DNA of 64,000 bases from Draconibacterium aestuarii (GCA_026671195.1 JAPOHD010000013.1:62001-126000); one strand, 5' to 3'; shown: positions 35,900 to 46,442, counted from the stretch's first letter. Numbers and translations: made by a program. The notes: generated from the letters alone by a model not told the origin.

Positions 35900-38674
35900 T
35901 TATTCAGCGTTTTCGTAAAACGAACGGGCACCGGTTGTTAAAGCTGCCCATGCCGAGTTGTCGGTTACTTCGGGTATGCTTTCGCCGTTGCGGTATTTGG
36001 TGGTTTTTAAATTCTCGACAAACCAGCGTTTTTGGTTAATTACAATGGTATTGTAAGTGTTCCCATCGGCATCGGTGGCGGTGCCGGTTACCCCATCGGC
36101 TACGCCGGGTGCATCCTGCACACAGCGGATGCTTAAGCCGTGTTTTTCGTCGAGCCATTCGAGCACGGCATCGTCGGTGTCGTACGTAAGTTTTAGAGCG
36201 TTGTAAGTTGAAAACACAACCGTGTTGCCGTAAAATGTTCCTTCGGTGTTGGTGCCCCAGGCTTGTATGTAATATATACCGGGCGTAAGGCTCGAAATGG
36301 TTTCTTCGAAAGTAGTACCCAAAGTTGCAGGCACATTGGTGCTTAAGGTATCGGGCGCGGTTCCGTAACGGAAACCTACGGAGGTCATGGCACTTTGCCC
36401 GGTGTCTAAAATGGCACCCTGTACGGTTGCGTTGGCATCGTCGGAGCTGATAAGGGTGGTTTGAATAACGGGCTCCGGATCGGCTGTGGTTAAAGTGTCG
36501 AGCGTGAACTTAAAAACCATTGTGTCGGTTTCCCATGTATTTGTATGAACGTAGCCGGCATTATCTACAACTAATTCATTACAAGCCACGGTAAAACCGG
36601 TGCCGTTTAACTGAAAAGTAAAGATGCCTTCAGTTGCATATCCAAACGGAAGATTCGCTCCCCAACTTTCAATCTCAGAAATGTCGATAACAAGCGTATA
36701 TTTTAGCGTCGCATTCGTTTGAATAATAATCTTACCCCCTACAATAAATAAACCATATAAACTTCGGTCGGTTAACGCAGTATCGTTGGCGGGTACAATA
36801 GTCTTTAAATATTTTATTTCAAGGGTTTGTTTGTTTATTGCCAAAAGGCCCCAATCATAACCTAATTGTTCAGCTATTGCACCTGTTCCCAATTCAGGCC
36901 CTAAAAACAAATACTGATTGTTTTGTACCATATCATCGGTACATCGTGGAATAGTAACATCGCCCACCGAAACCATATCGGCTTTTCTGATTTTTTGAAC
37001 GTGGCACATATTAATCCCCAGGCTATCATCGTAACCGCTTAATGTGCTGGCTGGCGTCGATTGATTGCAGTATAAATAAAGATCGTCGGTTATAATCGAA
37101 TGACAATAAACATTTTCGGTAGGGTGTAGCTGGTTAAAAGTACAAGTATCAACAATTGCCGCCGGAGGAATTACAACCGAATACGATCCATCATAACCGT
37201 ATGAGGCAAACGATCCGGTTAACAACGAAACATCTAGTTTTGTTACGGTTAAACCGCTGGTCATATAAATATAATCGCCATCGGTGGCCAATGGTTCGCG
37301 GTGTGTTGAACTTGGCAAACCATCAAAAACCATATAATCAAGGTCGGCGGGGTTTATTCGTACTAAGTATGCCTGTGTATTTACCCAAAGAAAGCCGCCG
37401 GCCTGTATTATTTGGTCGTAGCCATAAGTTCGAAGTGTTTGGGCGGTTTTATTTTTAAAAATAGTTTGTTGTAAATAACTTGAATAATCAGTAACATCTA
37501 TTTTAAAAATATCAGCTTCGCCCAATGTGGGGCTATTCCTTGCCGAGCCAAACACAAAACCATTGAATTGTATTAATCCATGATTATTATTGTGTGCCGG
37601 GCTATTGAGCACCCTGTAATTGGCGGCATCGGTTATATTAATAACGGTTGGCGTAATGGCCGCCGTAATATAAAACCTGCCGGTATATTCGCCGGAATCA
37701 ATTTCAATTTCGTTAGCAATTTCGTTTACCTGAAAATAACATTGTTCACCTTCTTCAATATCGGTTTGATATTCCCAGGTAACACTATCGGTCTGGGTTA
37801 ATTCTACCAAATAGGCAGGATCGCCAAAACCAGCGGCCGAGGGTGCAACATAGGCGGTTAATGTTTCGCCGCCCTCTAATGCTTCGGTAAGCGTTAAAAC
37901 CAATTTTGCTTTTAAGTTCGTGCCTTCTACGGCGGCAAGAGAATTTATCTTGCCGGTCAATTGGTATTGGTACCCTAAATAACTATTGTCGCCGGCAATT
38001 AAATAAAAAGACCCGGCCCATTCAAAAAGCGTGTATTTATAATTTTCGGTAAGTGTGCCTAAGTTCGCCGCATCCCATTGGTTTGTTGTTCTGTTCCATT
38101 TGTAATGAAAAGCCGCATCTAATACCAGGTATAAATCTGCGCCATTGTAACCAACACCCAACATATTATATGCTCCTGTGTCGGCATCAAGCCCGGAGGT
38201 AATCCCTGAATCGGTTACCCATGCCGAACCATTCCAAATATAACCATCAGTAGTACCGGCAGAATTTCCCATAAGGCAATACATGGTCGAATCAATAAAG
38301 AAAACTCCCGGAATTGGATAAGTAGAAGTATAAGAAAGCCCGTTAACGATTGCGGTATCAGGTTCCCATTGCTGGCCTGTTTCGTTCCACTTCCAGCCTT
38401 GCGGGGTTGAAACTTTCTGTTCAATTAAATATAATTCGGAGTTGTAAGTAAAAACAGTAGCTTCCGCGTAGGCGTAGGGGGTTCCATTAAAGGTTTGAAA
38501 CGGGGTGTTTGTTACCCAGGCTTCGGTTGTAACATTCCATTTAAAGGCGGTATTATCTCCGGCACTATATAAATACAGTTCACTATTATATGTAAATACA
38601 ACGGGCCTGGCAAGGTTTGTGCCTGCGTATGGCAAGCCGTTAACTATTGCGGGATAGCCTGTAAATTGTCCCAT
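35900..38674 (-). CDS. Large tail fibre / adhesin-like protein ending in a half FISUMP domain
   Basis: 924 residues. The first ~220 residues contain Kelch-like repeats (TYNSELYLYSAGDNTAFKW, then TYNSELYLIEQKVSTPQGW). A central propeller-like portion and a fibronectin-like stretch (SVGFRYGTAPDTLSTNV) follow. The last ~65 residues (ATDADGNTYNTIVINQKRW, then FVENLKTTKYRNG) are the N-terminal half of the Fibrobacter-succinogenes-major (FISUMP) domain, cut off at YENAE. The missing half appears on separate genes upstream. Likely a receptor-binding component. Confidence 0.65.
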   Translation of the reverse strand: MGQFTGYPAIVNGLPYAGTNLARPVVFTYNSELYLYSAGDNTAFKWNVTTEAWVTNTPFQTFNGTPYAYAEATVFTYNSELYLIEQKVSTPQGWKWNETGQQWEPDTAIVNGLSYTSTYPIPGVFFIDSTMYCLMGNSAGTTDGYIWNGSAWVTDSGITSGLDADTGAYNMLGVGYNGADLYLVLDAAFHYKWNRTTNQWDAANLGTLTENYKYTLFEWAGSFYLIAGDNSYLGYQYQLTGKINSLAAVEGTNLKAKLVLTLTEALEGGETLTAYVAPSAAGFGDPAYLVELTQTDSVTWEYQTDIEEGEQCYFQVNEIANEIEIDSGEYTGRFYITAAITPTVINITDAANYRVLNSPAHNNNHGLIQFNGFVFGSARNSPTLGEADIFKIDVTDYSSYLQQTIFKNKTAQTLRTYGYDQIIQAGGFLWVNTQAYLVRINPADLDYMVFDGLPSSTHREPLATDGDYIYMTSGLTVTKLDVSLLTGSFASYGYDGSYSVVIPPAAIVDTCTFNQLHPTENVYCHSIITDDLYLYCNQSTPASTLSGYDDSLGINMCHVQKIRKADMVSVGDVTIPRCTDDMVQNNQYLFLGPELGTGAIAEQLGYDWGLLAINKQTLEIKYLKTIVPANDTALTDRSLYGLFIVGGKIIIQTNATLKYTLVIDISEIESWGANLPFGYATEGIFTFQLNGTGFTVACNELVVDNAGYVHTNTWETDTMVFKFTLDTLTTADPEPVIQTTLISSDDANATVQGAILDTGQSAMTSVGFRYGTAPDTLSTNVPATLGTTFEETISSLTPGIYYIQAWGTNTEGTFYGNTVVFSTYNALKLTYDTDDAVLEWLDEKHGLSIRCVQDAPGVADGVTGTATDADGNTYNTIVINQKRWFVENLKTTKYRNGESIPEVTDNSAWAALTTGARSFYENAE

Positions 38675-38677
38675 AAT

Positions 38678-39025
38678 CTAAAGTTTATTAATCCAAATTT
38701 TGTTACTCAGTAATTTATTGGCGAATTCGCCCAGTTCGTTACGGGTACCTGCCGGTATTGCGGCAAAGCCGTATTGGTTGGTTGCCCCGGTGTTGGGGTC
38801 TTCCCAAATGTCGGTTTCTTTTAGTTTACCACCGGCCACATCGGTTCCGCCCAGGTAGGTAAGCAAATCAACCACATCGGATAGCAGGGCTACCCGGTAA
38901 CCGGTGGGTGCCAGGTTGCGCACATCGGCCACAGCTGCCTGGTTGTATAAAGCACCGTATTCGGCTGCGGGGTATTCCGAGCCGTAAAGTATGGTTGCGC
39001 CTGTTGTAATTCCTATCCGAATCAT
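38678..39025 (-). CDS. Short protein consisting of the C-terminal half of a FISUMP domain
   Basis: 115 residues. YGALYNQAAVADVRNLAPTG, then LTYLGGTDVAGGKLKET and GFAAIPAGTRNELG, correspond to the second half of the FISUMP domain. It is 3 bp upstream of the fibre gene that carries the first half. A paralogous copy ends the 39377-40810 protein. The two halves could assemble in the virion; that is inference. Confidence 0.65.
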   Translation of the reverse strand: MIRIGITTGATILYGSEYPAAEYGALYNQAAVADVRNLAPTGYRVALLSDVVDLLTYLGGTDVAGGKLKETDIWEDPNTGATNQYGFAAIPAGTRNELGEFANKLLSNKIWINKL

Positions 39026-39037
39026 AAGCTGATTGTT

Positions 39038-39304
39038 TTAATAGAACACCTGTATTTCTTCGGTGGTATTGTCGGTGTGTTTAAATATTTTCACCAAAGC
39101 AACTGGGTTCCATCCGGCAGGGAAAAAGAAAGAGCCTATTGTTCCGTGCAATGTTTGAACCCGCAGCGTTGCCGCTTTTTTTAATACAACTCCAAAATGT
39201 TCTAAATCGGAACGTCTGTTATAATCTTTTACGCTTACATCAACAATTTCAAGATCAACTGCCTCCGAGTTGGACTGTTTCCCAAGTTTATTATGTTCTG
39301 ACAT
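39038..39304 (-). CDS. Small phage protein of unknown function
   Basis: 88 residues, soluble and beta-rich towards the end (HGTIGSFFFPAGWNPVALVK). No family was recognised. It is the first gene after late promoter 3 and lies 12 bp ahead of the FISUMP-half gene, so it is presumably a virion or tail-assembly component. Confidence 0.55.
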   Translation of the reverse strand: MSEHNKLGKQSNSEAVDLEIVDVSVKDYNRRSDLEHFGVVLKKAATLRVQTLHGTIGSFFFPAGWNPVALVKIFKHTDNTTEEIQVFY

Positions 39305-39329
39305 GGTAGTATATTTTTTATTCGTTATT

Positions 39330-39367
39330 CAAATATCGGTTGGTGCTGGCTGTTTCGAAAGGACAAA
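39330..39367 (-). promoter_or_regulatory. Prophage late promoter-like site 3 (fibre operon)
   Basis: Minus strand: TTTGTCCTTTC, 20 nt after TTT, then GATATTTG. It lies in the 72-bp gap ahead of the fibre genes. Confidence 0.6.
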
Positions 39368-39376
39368 AAACCAGTG

Positions 39377-40810
39377 TTACCTGTTGTCGATCCAAATTTT
39401 ACCTTTCAGCAGTTTGTCGGCAAAAGCGCCCAGTTCGTTTCGTGTTCCGGCCGGCAGGGCTGCAAATCCTTTTTCGTTGGTTGCACCGGTATTTGGTGCG
39501 GTCCAAACGGTTGTGGCTTTTAGTTTACCACCGGCCACTGTTTCGCCGCCCAGGTAGGTGAGCAGATCAACTACATCGGTAAGACGTGCTACGCGGTAAC
39601 CGGTTGGAGCCATGTTGCGCACATCTTCAATGGCTGGGAAGTTGTACAGTGTTCCGTAGTCGGCTACCGGGTAATCGGCCGAGTTGGCATCGCTTAATTC
39701 GGCTTCGCCTTCGAGTTCAATAATGGCTTCGCTTTCGAGGTTGGCACCTCCGTTTATTTCGGCTTCGCCATCCAGTTCAAATTCGGCATAATCGCCCAGT
39801 TCGGCATAATTGCTTAATTCGGCTTCGCCATCCAGTTCAAAGTCGGCAGTGGCTTCCAGGTTCAGGTAAGCCGATGTGTCGGCATCGCCTTCAATTACAA
39901 ATTCGGCTTCGGCAGCAGCCATTTGGTTGTCGGCAAGTATGCAGCGCTCGAAACAGTAATGTATGTTTTTTACGTTGGCAGGCATACCCGCAAGCGCGGC
40001 TTCCAGAAAGTTGGTGGTGGGGTTTATGCTAAGGGTAAGCGTAACGGGCGAATCGGTAAGCACATTGCTTTGTTTGCTTTGTTTGTTGCCGGTATCGAGA
40101 TGATCGAAGCCAAGTATGGCCTGCAGGTGGAATTTGCTGTCGTCGCTGGTATCGTGAATAAATACCTGCACTTTAAACTCGCCCAGGCGTTCGTTTAATA
40201 ATTCGGCTTTCCAAACGGTGGTATAACTTTCTGATGTGGCTGCGGTAATGCTGTAATCGGCATATTTAAAACCACCCAAAAAGTTAAAAAACTGCTGGGT
40301 AAGCGTATCGCCTTCGTTTAATATTTCGTTTACCGTGGTGGTAACTATGTCGGCAATTTCGTCGCTAAGTTCGTTAACTACGTGCCCGGCATCAATTTCA
40401 AGTTCGAGCCCAAGAGATGTGCCGTGGCCAATCAGCTGTTTAACCATTCCGGGTTGCCAGTTGTAATCGTCGGCAATGGTGGTAATTAAACCGGGTACTG
40501 TTGGCGACAGCATATATGTTTTCCCGTCTTCAAACTGGGGGTCGGTAATTAAACCCTCGTTTCGGTACGAAAAAGTATTTGCATTGTGCACTTTAGAAAC
40601 AACTCCGATTGTTTTTGCGTTTTCGAAATCGATTGCCCGTGCTTTTAAAAACAGGGATTCAACGCGGCGAATGGCAGTGCCCACGGCAAACCCGTGGCCA
40701 ATTTGGCGAACCAGTGTATCTCTGTCGCCCCAAAACAGCCGGTCGATAAGTAACGACATGCGGTGGTCGCCCCGAAACATTCTTTTTAAATCGCGTTTAC
40801 TTGCTGTCAT
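39377..40810 (-). CDS. Tail protein with acidic repeats and a C-terminal half FISUMP domain
   Basis: 477 residues. The N-terminal ~300 residues are unassigned. Residues ~310-375 are tandem acidic repeats of the type FELDGEAELSNYAELGDYAE and EFELDGEAEINGG, also visible as DNA direct repeats at about 39700-39910. The last ~95 residues (YGTLYNFPAIEDVRNMAPTG and onward) are the FISUMP C-terminal half, paralogous to the neighbouring 115-residue protein. Likely a tail-fibre or decoration protein; it precedes late promoter 3. Confidence 0.6.
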   Translation of the reverse strand: MTASKRDLKRMFRGDHRMSLLIDRLFWGDRDTLVRQIGHGFAVGTAIRRVESLFLKARAIDFENAKTIGVVSKVHNANTFSYRNEGLITDPQFEDGKTYMLSPTVPGLITTIADDYNWQPGMVKQLIGHGTSLGLELEIDAGHVVNELSDEIADIVTTTVNEILNEGDTLTQQFFNFLGGFKYADYSITAATSESYTTVWKAELLNERLGEFKVQVFIHDTSDDSKFHLQAILGFDHLDTGNKQSKQSNVLTDSPVTLTLSINPTTNFLEAALAGMPANVKNIHYCFERCILADNQMAAAEAEFVIEGDADTSAYLNLEATADFELDGEAELSNYAELGDYAEFELDGEAEINGGANLESEAIIELEGEAELSDANSADYPVADYGTLYNFPAIEDVRNMAPTGYRVARLTDVVDLLTYLGGETVAGGKLKATTVWTAPNTGATNEKGFAALPAGTRNELGAFADKLLKGKIWIDNR

Positions 40811-40811
40811 A

Positions 40812-41984
40812 CTAATACCGGTTTATGTGAGCTTCGGTAAATTCAACATCAAAATCGTGCAGGTTGTGGTTGATGGCTCCCAATACTTCTTCCGAGTTTT
40901 CGATGTTTACGGGTACCAGGTTGCCGTTAACATTAATCCATATCTGGCGGCTGAGTATTAAGTTGGGCAGTGCCAGTATTTCGTTGTAATTTTCTTTAAA
41001 CCCAAAATTAACGGTCCACTTGCGGCGGCCGCTTTTTGCCGAAACAACCTGTGTGCGGTATTTGGTGGTGTCGGTGGTTTGGCTCATGCGCTGTGCAATA
41101 ATGTGCTCGGCCGGATAATTGTCGGTTACTTTACCTGTAAACCAGTAAGGATCGACACCGCCGTATTTGCTGGTTGCAAAAATCTGCGTGTTAAATTCGT
41201 AATAGCTGTAATCGATGTTGTAGGTAAAATCGTTGCATACTTTTATTTCGCCGTTTACCAGGTAACAGGTGTAAGCCGTAACGGGGTTGGTGCCACTTAC
41301 GTTAAGGCCAATGGTTGCCGGATCGACACAAAACTCGTAAATGCTTCCGGGATTAATGGTTACGGCCTGCGAAATGGTTCCGGTGGTTCCGTCCAACAGC
41401 GTATAGTCGGCTTTAAACGTAAGGCTTTGCGCTGCGGTTTCGGGTGTTATGTACCAGAGTTTTGCGGCAGAGGTTGGTGCAATTTTTACCCCGTTTACCA
41501 GTGCTGTTAACCATTTGCCGCCTGCAATAAAATCGTTGTACCAGTTGGTGCCGAGTTCGTTATATTGGTTTTTTTCGAGCTCCGATAAACCACCCTGCAG
41601 CACGGTTATTTTATAGGTGTTGCCATCCAGCGCGGCCCAGTTTTCCTGCCGTACCGAATTTGCATCGACATAACTTTCGCCAATATCGAGCTCAACTGTG
41701 CATGGAATATCGGTGTGCTCGGTTACCAGTGTGCCGCCTGTTGCCAAAAATGTGGGAACAAAACTGCGGTACAGCAAACCGGCTATATTAAACCATACAT
41801 CGCCATTTGCATCGGGTATGTTTTCGCTGTCCTGCGGCATACCGTCGAGTTTACCATCGGCATTTAAAACGCGCAAAAGTACCCGGTAAAGGTCGCCCTG
41901 AATGGTATCGGTGTTTACTTTTACCCGCACTTCGGTACCTTGTAACTGCACTTCGCCGCCTGGTATTGTAATTGTTAAACTCAT
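40812..41984 (-). CDS. Phage tail-associated structural protein
   Basis: 390 residues, beta-rich, without transmembrane segments, starting MSLTITIPGGEVQLQGTEVR. It lies directly downstream of the tape-measure gene, the usual place of the distal tail protein, and one base from the next gene. The family is not recognised; a tail-tip or distal-tail role is inferred from position. Confidence 0.6.
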   Translation of the reverse strand: MSLTITIPGGEVQLQGTEVRVKVNTDTIQGDLYRVLLRVLNADGKLDGMPQDSENIPDANGDVWFNIAGLLYRSFVPTFLATGGTLVTEHTDIPCTVELDIGESYVDANSVRQENWAALDGNTYKITVLQGGLSELEKNQYNELGTNWYNDFIAGGKWLTALVNGVKIAPTSAAKLWYITPETAAQSLTFKADYTLLDGTTGTISQAVTINPGSIYEFCVDPATIGLNVSGTNPVTAYTCYLVNGEIKVCNDFTYNIDYSYYEFNTQIFATSKYGGVDPYWFTGKVTDNYPAEHIIAQRMSQTTDTTKYRTQVVSAKSGRRKWTVNFGFKENYNEILALPNLILSRQIWINVNGNLVPVNIENSEEVLGAINHNLHDFDVEFTEAHINRY

Positions 41985-42013
41985 ACTGCTAGTTTAAAAT
42001 TTGTGTTTTATTT

Positions 42014-45000
42014 TTAAAGGGCAGAGCCTTCCTGCTGCCGGTCGTATTCTTCCTGTAACTGTTCAAATTTCTGGTAACTGATTTTCCATTCCAGCTTTTC
42101 GAGGCGCGAAATGGCCGCGTCGAATTTATCGATGTTTAGATTTTGCATAGTATCGGGTTGGGTGGCGGCGGGTTGTTGGGTGGTGGGTTGGGTGGTGTAG
42201 CCGCCGGTGTACATTTGCGGCAGGGTAGCCATTGGGTTTACACCAATTTGTTTGGTGCGCATGGCTTCAAAACCGGCAACTATTTGTGCAACGGCAGGGT
42301 TGGCCATTAGCTCTTGCGGCACTACATATTCGCCACGGTGTACAATTCCGGCAGGCTCGTATTTTCCTCCGGGACCGGTGTAACCACCTTCGGTAAAACC
42401 AGCAATTGTTTGAGCCGCAATTATAGCAGTATTTTGAACTGCCCGTTGTTTTGCCAAGGCTTGTTGAGCTGGCCCCCACACACTACCGGCAACACCAAAA
42501 CTAACAGCATTCATTTCGGCAGTTGCCAAAGCAATTGCAGCCGATTCTTTTGCATGGTTTAACCAAACATGAGCGATGGCAAGTCCCTGGCTAAAAAGGA
42601 AAAGAGCTTTCCCTAAAGCCGATTCCTGGTCAACAATACCGGTAAGCGCATCAGCATACGATTGAGCAGTAGAAAGTCTTGTTTCAATTAACTGATATTC
42701 GGCATCGATTTGTTCTTTTCTTACGTTGTACGAATCGCGTATATATCTTCGCTCTGCAGCCAACAATGCAGACTGGTTGTCTCCGGCAAGTATTTTCTCT
42801 TTTTCGTATTGAGCCTGAATAAGTTCTAAGCGTGCATCGAAAAAAGCCTGTTGTTCCTCCAGTGTTGCAAAATTTTCGTCAATTGGAGTTGCAGCATCAA
42901 CAAGGTTTTCAAAGTCGGAAATCTTCTTCCCCGATTTAATGTCGCGCATTTTCTGTTGGTGTTCTGCCTCTTTCTCCTCAATAATTCTGTTGATGGTTTC
43001 GTTTAAACTTACTTCGTCAGAAGAAAGAACTTTCTTGTCGATCAGGCGCTGTTCAAGTGCCGCTTTCTCTTTTTGCCAGCGATTGGTTTCTTCCTCTTCC
43101 TGCCTTGTAAATTCGTCTTTAATATTCGATGTACGGGCAACGGCATATTCCATTTCAGCTTCAAGCAGAAGATCCTTGATCCGCTTTTCGGCTTTTACCT
43201 GTAGCTCCAACGATTTATTTACGGTTTCCTGGTATTCCTTACTACCGGCATTATAAATTTTCAGTTTATCAGCGTTAAACTGCAGCTCGGCTTTCAGCAG
43301 CTCGTCGGAGTATTCATCTTCCGATGTTTTACCCTGCAGATGGTTTTGGCGAATTAATGCCTGTTTTTTATTGTAAGCGGCCTCAAGGGCTTCAATCTCT
43401 TTTTGTATCTTCTTATCAGATTTAGGTGTATTGGAATTGCCGGATGTTGTGCTTCCCTGCTCGTTATTATTATTAATGTCTGGTACCGGATCATCAGTAG
43501 AGTTATTAAACTGAATATTTAATTCATCGCGGTATTTATACAGATCTTTTAATTCTTTCTGTAATTTTTGTTCTTTCTGAATAGCTAACCCAAGTTTGGT
43601 ATAAGGACCAAAAACATCGTAACTATCGGGTATGTCTTTTGTAGCATTGGCAGTTTCTAATTGCAATAACCTAAGCTGATCGAAAACTGAAGCACCGCTT
43701 TCCTGTAGTTCTTTTGCTTTTTCACCTAATCCACCAACATCTTTATTTATATAATCGTTAATTAGTTTTCTGCCTTTAAGTTCAAGTTCTCCACGTTTCA
43801 AACGCTGATCTCCTGCTTTTTGATTTGCCTTGGCTATCTCTTCTTCTTTCGATGCCAGGGCAATGCGGGTAATCATTGCTTCGTTGTATTTGTCAAGTGC
43901 TATTCGGGTCGTATCGGTTGCTTTACCTTCGTCGTTTAGTGTTTTAATTAAGTCGGGGGCTATCTTGGTTAACTCTTCAATTATGCGCTTGCGTTCCGAT
44001 GCTTCAAGGTTTTCTTCGTACAAAGCAGTGGTAAGGGCATTTACATTTAACTTTTCTTCCATTAATGTTTTTGCCATTGGCACTTTTACCCATTCAGCAG
44101 TTTTGGCAACTACTTTTTCGAGCCATCCTAGCAGCGATGAATTAATGAATTTAGAATGTAAGTACTGCCCAACTTTTGCCACAGATCCGGCAAGGTTTTC
44201 GTTCTTAACATTGTACTCGTTGGTTAACGAGGTACCCTCTTTCATTGCAGTGTTCGCTAAATCCTGCTGCTCGCGAACCATTTTAGTATTGGCCGATAAT
44301 ACCGAAAGCACCTGCACAGCACGGGCACTGTCAATACCAAGTTCGTCGAGTTTGGCAGCCATAACGCTAAATCCTTCGTTATTGCCATTTAATCCTTCAA
44401 GCAATGTTAAAAAAGCCTCGTTGGCATCGGTTTGCAAAAGCTTGTAGAAAGCTTCCGAACTCATGCGGGCAATGCTGGCATATTTGGCATGGTCTTTAAA
44501 CATATCGACCATAATTTTGCCCTGTGCAGTAGCGGCCATTTCCTGACTTTGCCCCAACTGATCGAGCGACGAGGCATAACCAACAATCTCGGCTGCCGAT
44601 ACTTTTGTTTGTCCGGCAATACCGCCCATTCTTTTCAGGTAGTCGATTAAATAAGGAGCCTGTGCGTTAGAGTTGGCCGATACTTCGTTAATGGCACTAC
44701 CCACCTTGTTCATACTTTCTTTAAAATCAGTTCCGTATTGTCCACCAATTTTATATATCTCAACAAGCTTACCCACTTCCCTAATGGCAACCGAAGCTTC
44801 GCCGCCCAGGTCGTCGCCAAGTGCCACCTTTATCTTATTGGCAATTTCAACAAAATCAAAAATGTCTTTTTTCCCTTTTTTACCTAAACGTCCGGCTTCT
44901 TCGGCCAATGCTAATAATTCTTTGCGTGGAGTACGGGTATTAAATTGTTTGAAGTCGCCATACATATCGCGGACTTCTTTGCGGGTTAAGCCGGTTGTTT

Positions 45001-45361
45001 TCATAACATCGGCCAACGCATCGTCAAGGCCAACCAAGCCTTGTATCATTTGCTTTAACGAAAAAACGGCGCCTGTTATGGCTGCAATACCTGCAGTGGC
45101 CATAGCAAAGTATTTGTTGAATCCTTTTGAGAGTTTATCCCAAATACTGGTTGTTCCGCGTAAATCGTTATTGTGCTTCTGAATAATACCTTTCAGGTAC
45201 TTTATTTTTTTGCCATGCTCGACATATTCCTTGCTACCTCTGGTCATGCGAGCCTGTTCGTTGGTCATTTTATACATTTCTTTCCGAATGGAAGAAATAT
45301 CGTTACGAACCTCTTTGCCGTTTATGTATAAATTAATTCGTCTGTTGTATGAGCCTGACAT
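42014..45361 (-). CDS. Tail tape measure protein
   Basis: 1115 residues. The N-terminal part matches the TP901-type tape-measure core ([60 protein letters not shown]). A hydrophobic stretch lies near residues 50-70, long coiled coils in the middle (residues ~640-900), and a Gly-rich [18 protein letters not shown] near the C-terminus. It sets tail length and assists DNA injection. Its presence implies a long-tailed phage. It follows late promoter 2. Confidence 0.92.
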   Translation of the reverse strand: MSGSYNRRINLYINGKEVRNDISSIRKEMYKMTNEQARMTRGSKEYVEHGKKIKYLKGIIQKHNNDLRGTTSIWDKLSKGFNKYFAMATAGIAAITGAVFSLKQMIQGLVGLDDALADVMKTTGLTRKEVRDMYGDFKQFNTRTPRKELLALAEEAGRLGKKGKKDIFDFVEIANKIKVALGDDLGGEASVAIREVGKLVEIYKIGGQYGTDFKESMNKVGSAINEVSANSNAQAPYLIDYLKRMGGIAGQTKVSAAEIVGYASSLDQLGQSQEMAATAQGKIMVDMFKDHAKYASIARMSSEAFYKLLQTDANEAFLTLLEGLNGNNEGFSVMAAKLDELGIDSARAVQVLSVLSANTKMVREQQDLANTAMKEGTSLTNEYNVKNENLAGSVAKVGQYLHSKFINSSLLGWLEKVVAKTAEWVKVPMAKTLMEEKLNVNALTTALYEENLEASERKRIIEELTKIAPDLIKTLNDEGKATDTTRIALDKYNEAMITRIALASKEEEIAKANQKAGDQRLKRGELELKGRKLINDYINKDVGGLGEKAKELQESGASVFDQLRLLQLETANATKDIPDSYDVFGPYTKLGLAIQKEQKLQKELKDLYKYRDELNIQFNNSTDDPVPDINNNNEQGSTTSGNSNTPKSDKKIQKEIEALEAAYNKKQALIRQNHLQGKTSEDEYSDELLKAELQFNADKLKIYNAGSKEYQETVNKSLELQVKAEKRIKDLLLEAEMEYAVARTSNIKDEFTRQEEEETNRWQKEKAALEQRLIDKKVLSSDEVSLNETINRIIEEKEAEHQQKMRDIKSGKKISDFENLVDAATPIDENFATLEEQQAFFDARLELIQAQYEKEKILAGDNQSALLAAERRYIRDSYNVRKEQIDAEYQLIETRLSTAQSYADALTGIVDQESALGKALFLFSQGLAIAHVWLNHAKESAAIALATAEMNAVSFGVAGSVWGPAQQALAKQRAVQNTAIIAAQTIAGFTEGGYTGPGGKYEPAGIVHRGEYVVPQELMANPAVAQIVAGFEAMRTKQIGVNPMATLPQMYTGGYTTQPTTQQPAATQPDTMQNLNIDKFDAAISRLEKLEWKISYQKFEQLQEEYDRQQEGSAL

Positions 45362-45405
45362 GCTTTAGCTATTTACCCCGAGCTACTAGCTGCGAGTATT
45401 TTATG

Positions 45406-45443
45406 CTAAAGTAAAGGGCGGCTTTGCGCTTTGAAAGGACAAA
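45406..45443 (-). promoter_or_regulatory. Prophage late promoter-like site 2 (tape measure)
   Basis: Minus strand: TTTGTCCTTTC, 20 nt after TTT, then TACTTTAG. The flanks GCCGCCCTTTACTTTAGCA are nearly shared with site 1. Confidence 0.65.
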
Positions 45444-45499
45444 TTAGAAGATGGAAAAGTAAGACGAAAAGCACGAAGATGGAAGATGGAATAAAAAAA

Positions 45500-46285
45500 T
45501 CAGTAGTTAATAAACACGTTACCATGTGTATTATCTGCATCGGTTTCGAGCACCCTGTATTTTAATATATTGTTGTTTTTCGAGAAAACGGTTATTGAAG
45601 TATTCGGAATACCAACTATCGGATTATCAGAAGTACCTATCTCTAAACTTGTGGTTGTGGTCCAATTATTGAATGATACCGAGTAGGCATGCTTCCAACC
45701 ATCTGGTTCGCTCGCTCCGGCATTAAAAGTATGCTGGCTAAAATCTAAGCTGATTTTCGTTTCAGTTTCGGCTTGCAGTGGCAAATTAAAAGGTTCTCCA
45801 TATTTCCCGGGTAATACAGACGAATTCTCTCCATCAAAGAAACCAATTTTTCCTTTTTGCATAGAAATAATTGCAGTACCTGAGTTGTTCGAATAGTCGA
45901 TATCATATACTTTAATTTTAACAACAATATCCTGCTTAGGCACCAGGCACATTGATGATTTTGGACATTTAAATTCAGCATTGGTCTTTGTGCCCAATGA
46001 TGCTTCGATAGCAAAACTATAGTCAGGAGATCCCCATTCTATTGCAACAAGATGGCCCCATCCTGTTTCTTCTGCGTATTGATTGAAATTGTAATTCGAA
46101 AAATCAAGTGATAATGTATATTCCTGATCCTTTTTTAATGCAAACGAATAAAACGTATCGTCTTGTGCACTTAGCGAAAAAGTACCCGTTTCTTTTGGAA
46201 GCGGTTCAATGGATTCTTGCTTCTCATCGTTACAAGCTATTAACAAAAAAGGAAGTGCAATAAGGATTAACACTAATCGTTTCAT
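45500..46285 (-). CDS. Prophage-encoded lipoprotein with two repeated domains
   Basis: The start is set at the ATG 46285, giving a lipobox (ALPFLLIAC) and 261 residues. After the lipid-anchored Cys the protein has two similar halves: TFSLSAQDDTFYSFALKKDQ...LSLDFSNYNFN and PFNLPLQAETETKISLDFSQ...HTFN, each followed by a Trp/Gly segment (EETGWGHLVAIEWG; PDGWKHAYSVSFNNW). It lies between the head-tail genes and the tape measure and is set off by a terminator, as morons are. Surface alteration or superinfection exclusion is a plausible but unproven role. Confidence 0.7.
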   Translation of the reverse strand: MKRLVLILIALPFLLIACNDEKQESIEPLPKETGTFSLSAQDDTFYSFALKKDQEYTLSLDFSNYNFNQYAEETGWGHLVAIEWGSPDYSFAIEASLGTKTNAEFKCPKSSMCLVPKQDIVVKIKVYDIDYSNNSGTAIISMQKGKIGFFDGENSSVLPGKYGEPFNLPLQAETETKISLDFSQHTFNAGASEPDGWKHAYSVSFNNWTTTTSLEIGTSDNPIVGIPNTSITVFSKNNNILKYRVLETDADNTHGNVFINY

Positions 46286-46295
46286 TTTTGGTTTT

Positions 46296-46430
46296 TTAAA
46301 GGTTACTAATAATAACAATACCGAACAATAGTTCGACAGCCCTTAAAAGTAAGGTAATTATGATTAATATCAAAACAACTATCCAACCCATTTTAAAACG
46401 TAACTTATTGCCGGGCTCGTAATTATTCAT
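46296..46430 (-). CDS. 44-residue single-pass membrane peptide
   Basis: Starts MNNYEPGNKLRFKMGW and is followed by one long hydrophobic helix (IVVLILIIITLLLRAVELLF). It ends 10 bp before the lipoprotein start and begins just after a terminator, so the two form a mini-operon. Too short for family recognition; the clean start, stop and spacing support it. Confidence 0.55.
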   Translation of the reverse strand: MNNYEPGNKLRFKMGWIVVLILIIITLLLRAVELLFGIVIISNL

Positions 46431-46442
46431 AGTTAAATATAC

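Noticed and set aside
35900-40810. A diversity-generating retroelement acting on the FISUMP regions
   Set aside because: No reverse transcriptase or template repeat is visible, and differences between the two second-half copies are spread over all base types rather than adenine positions.
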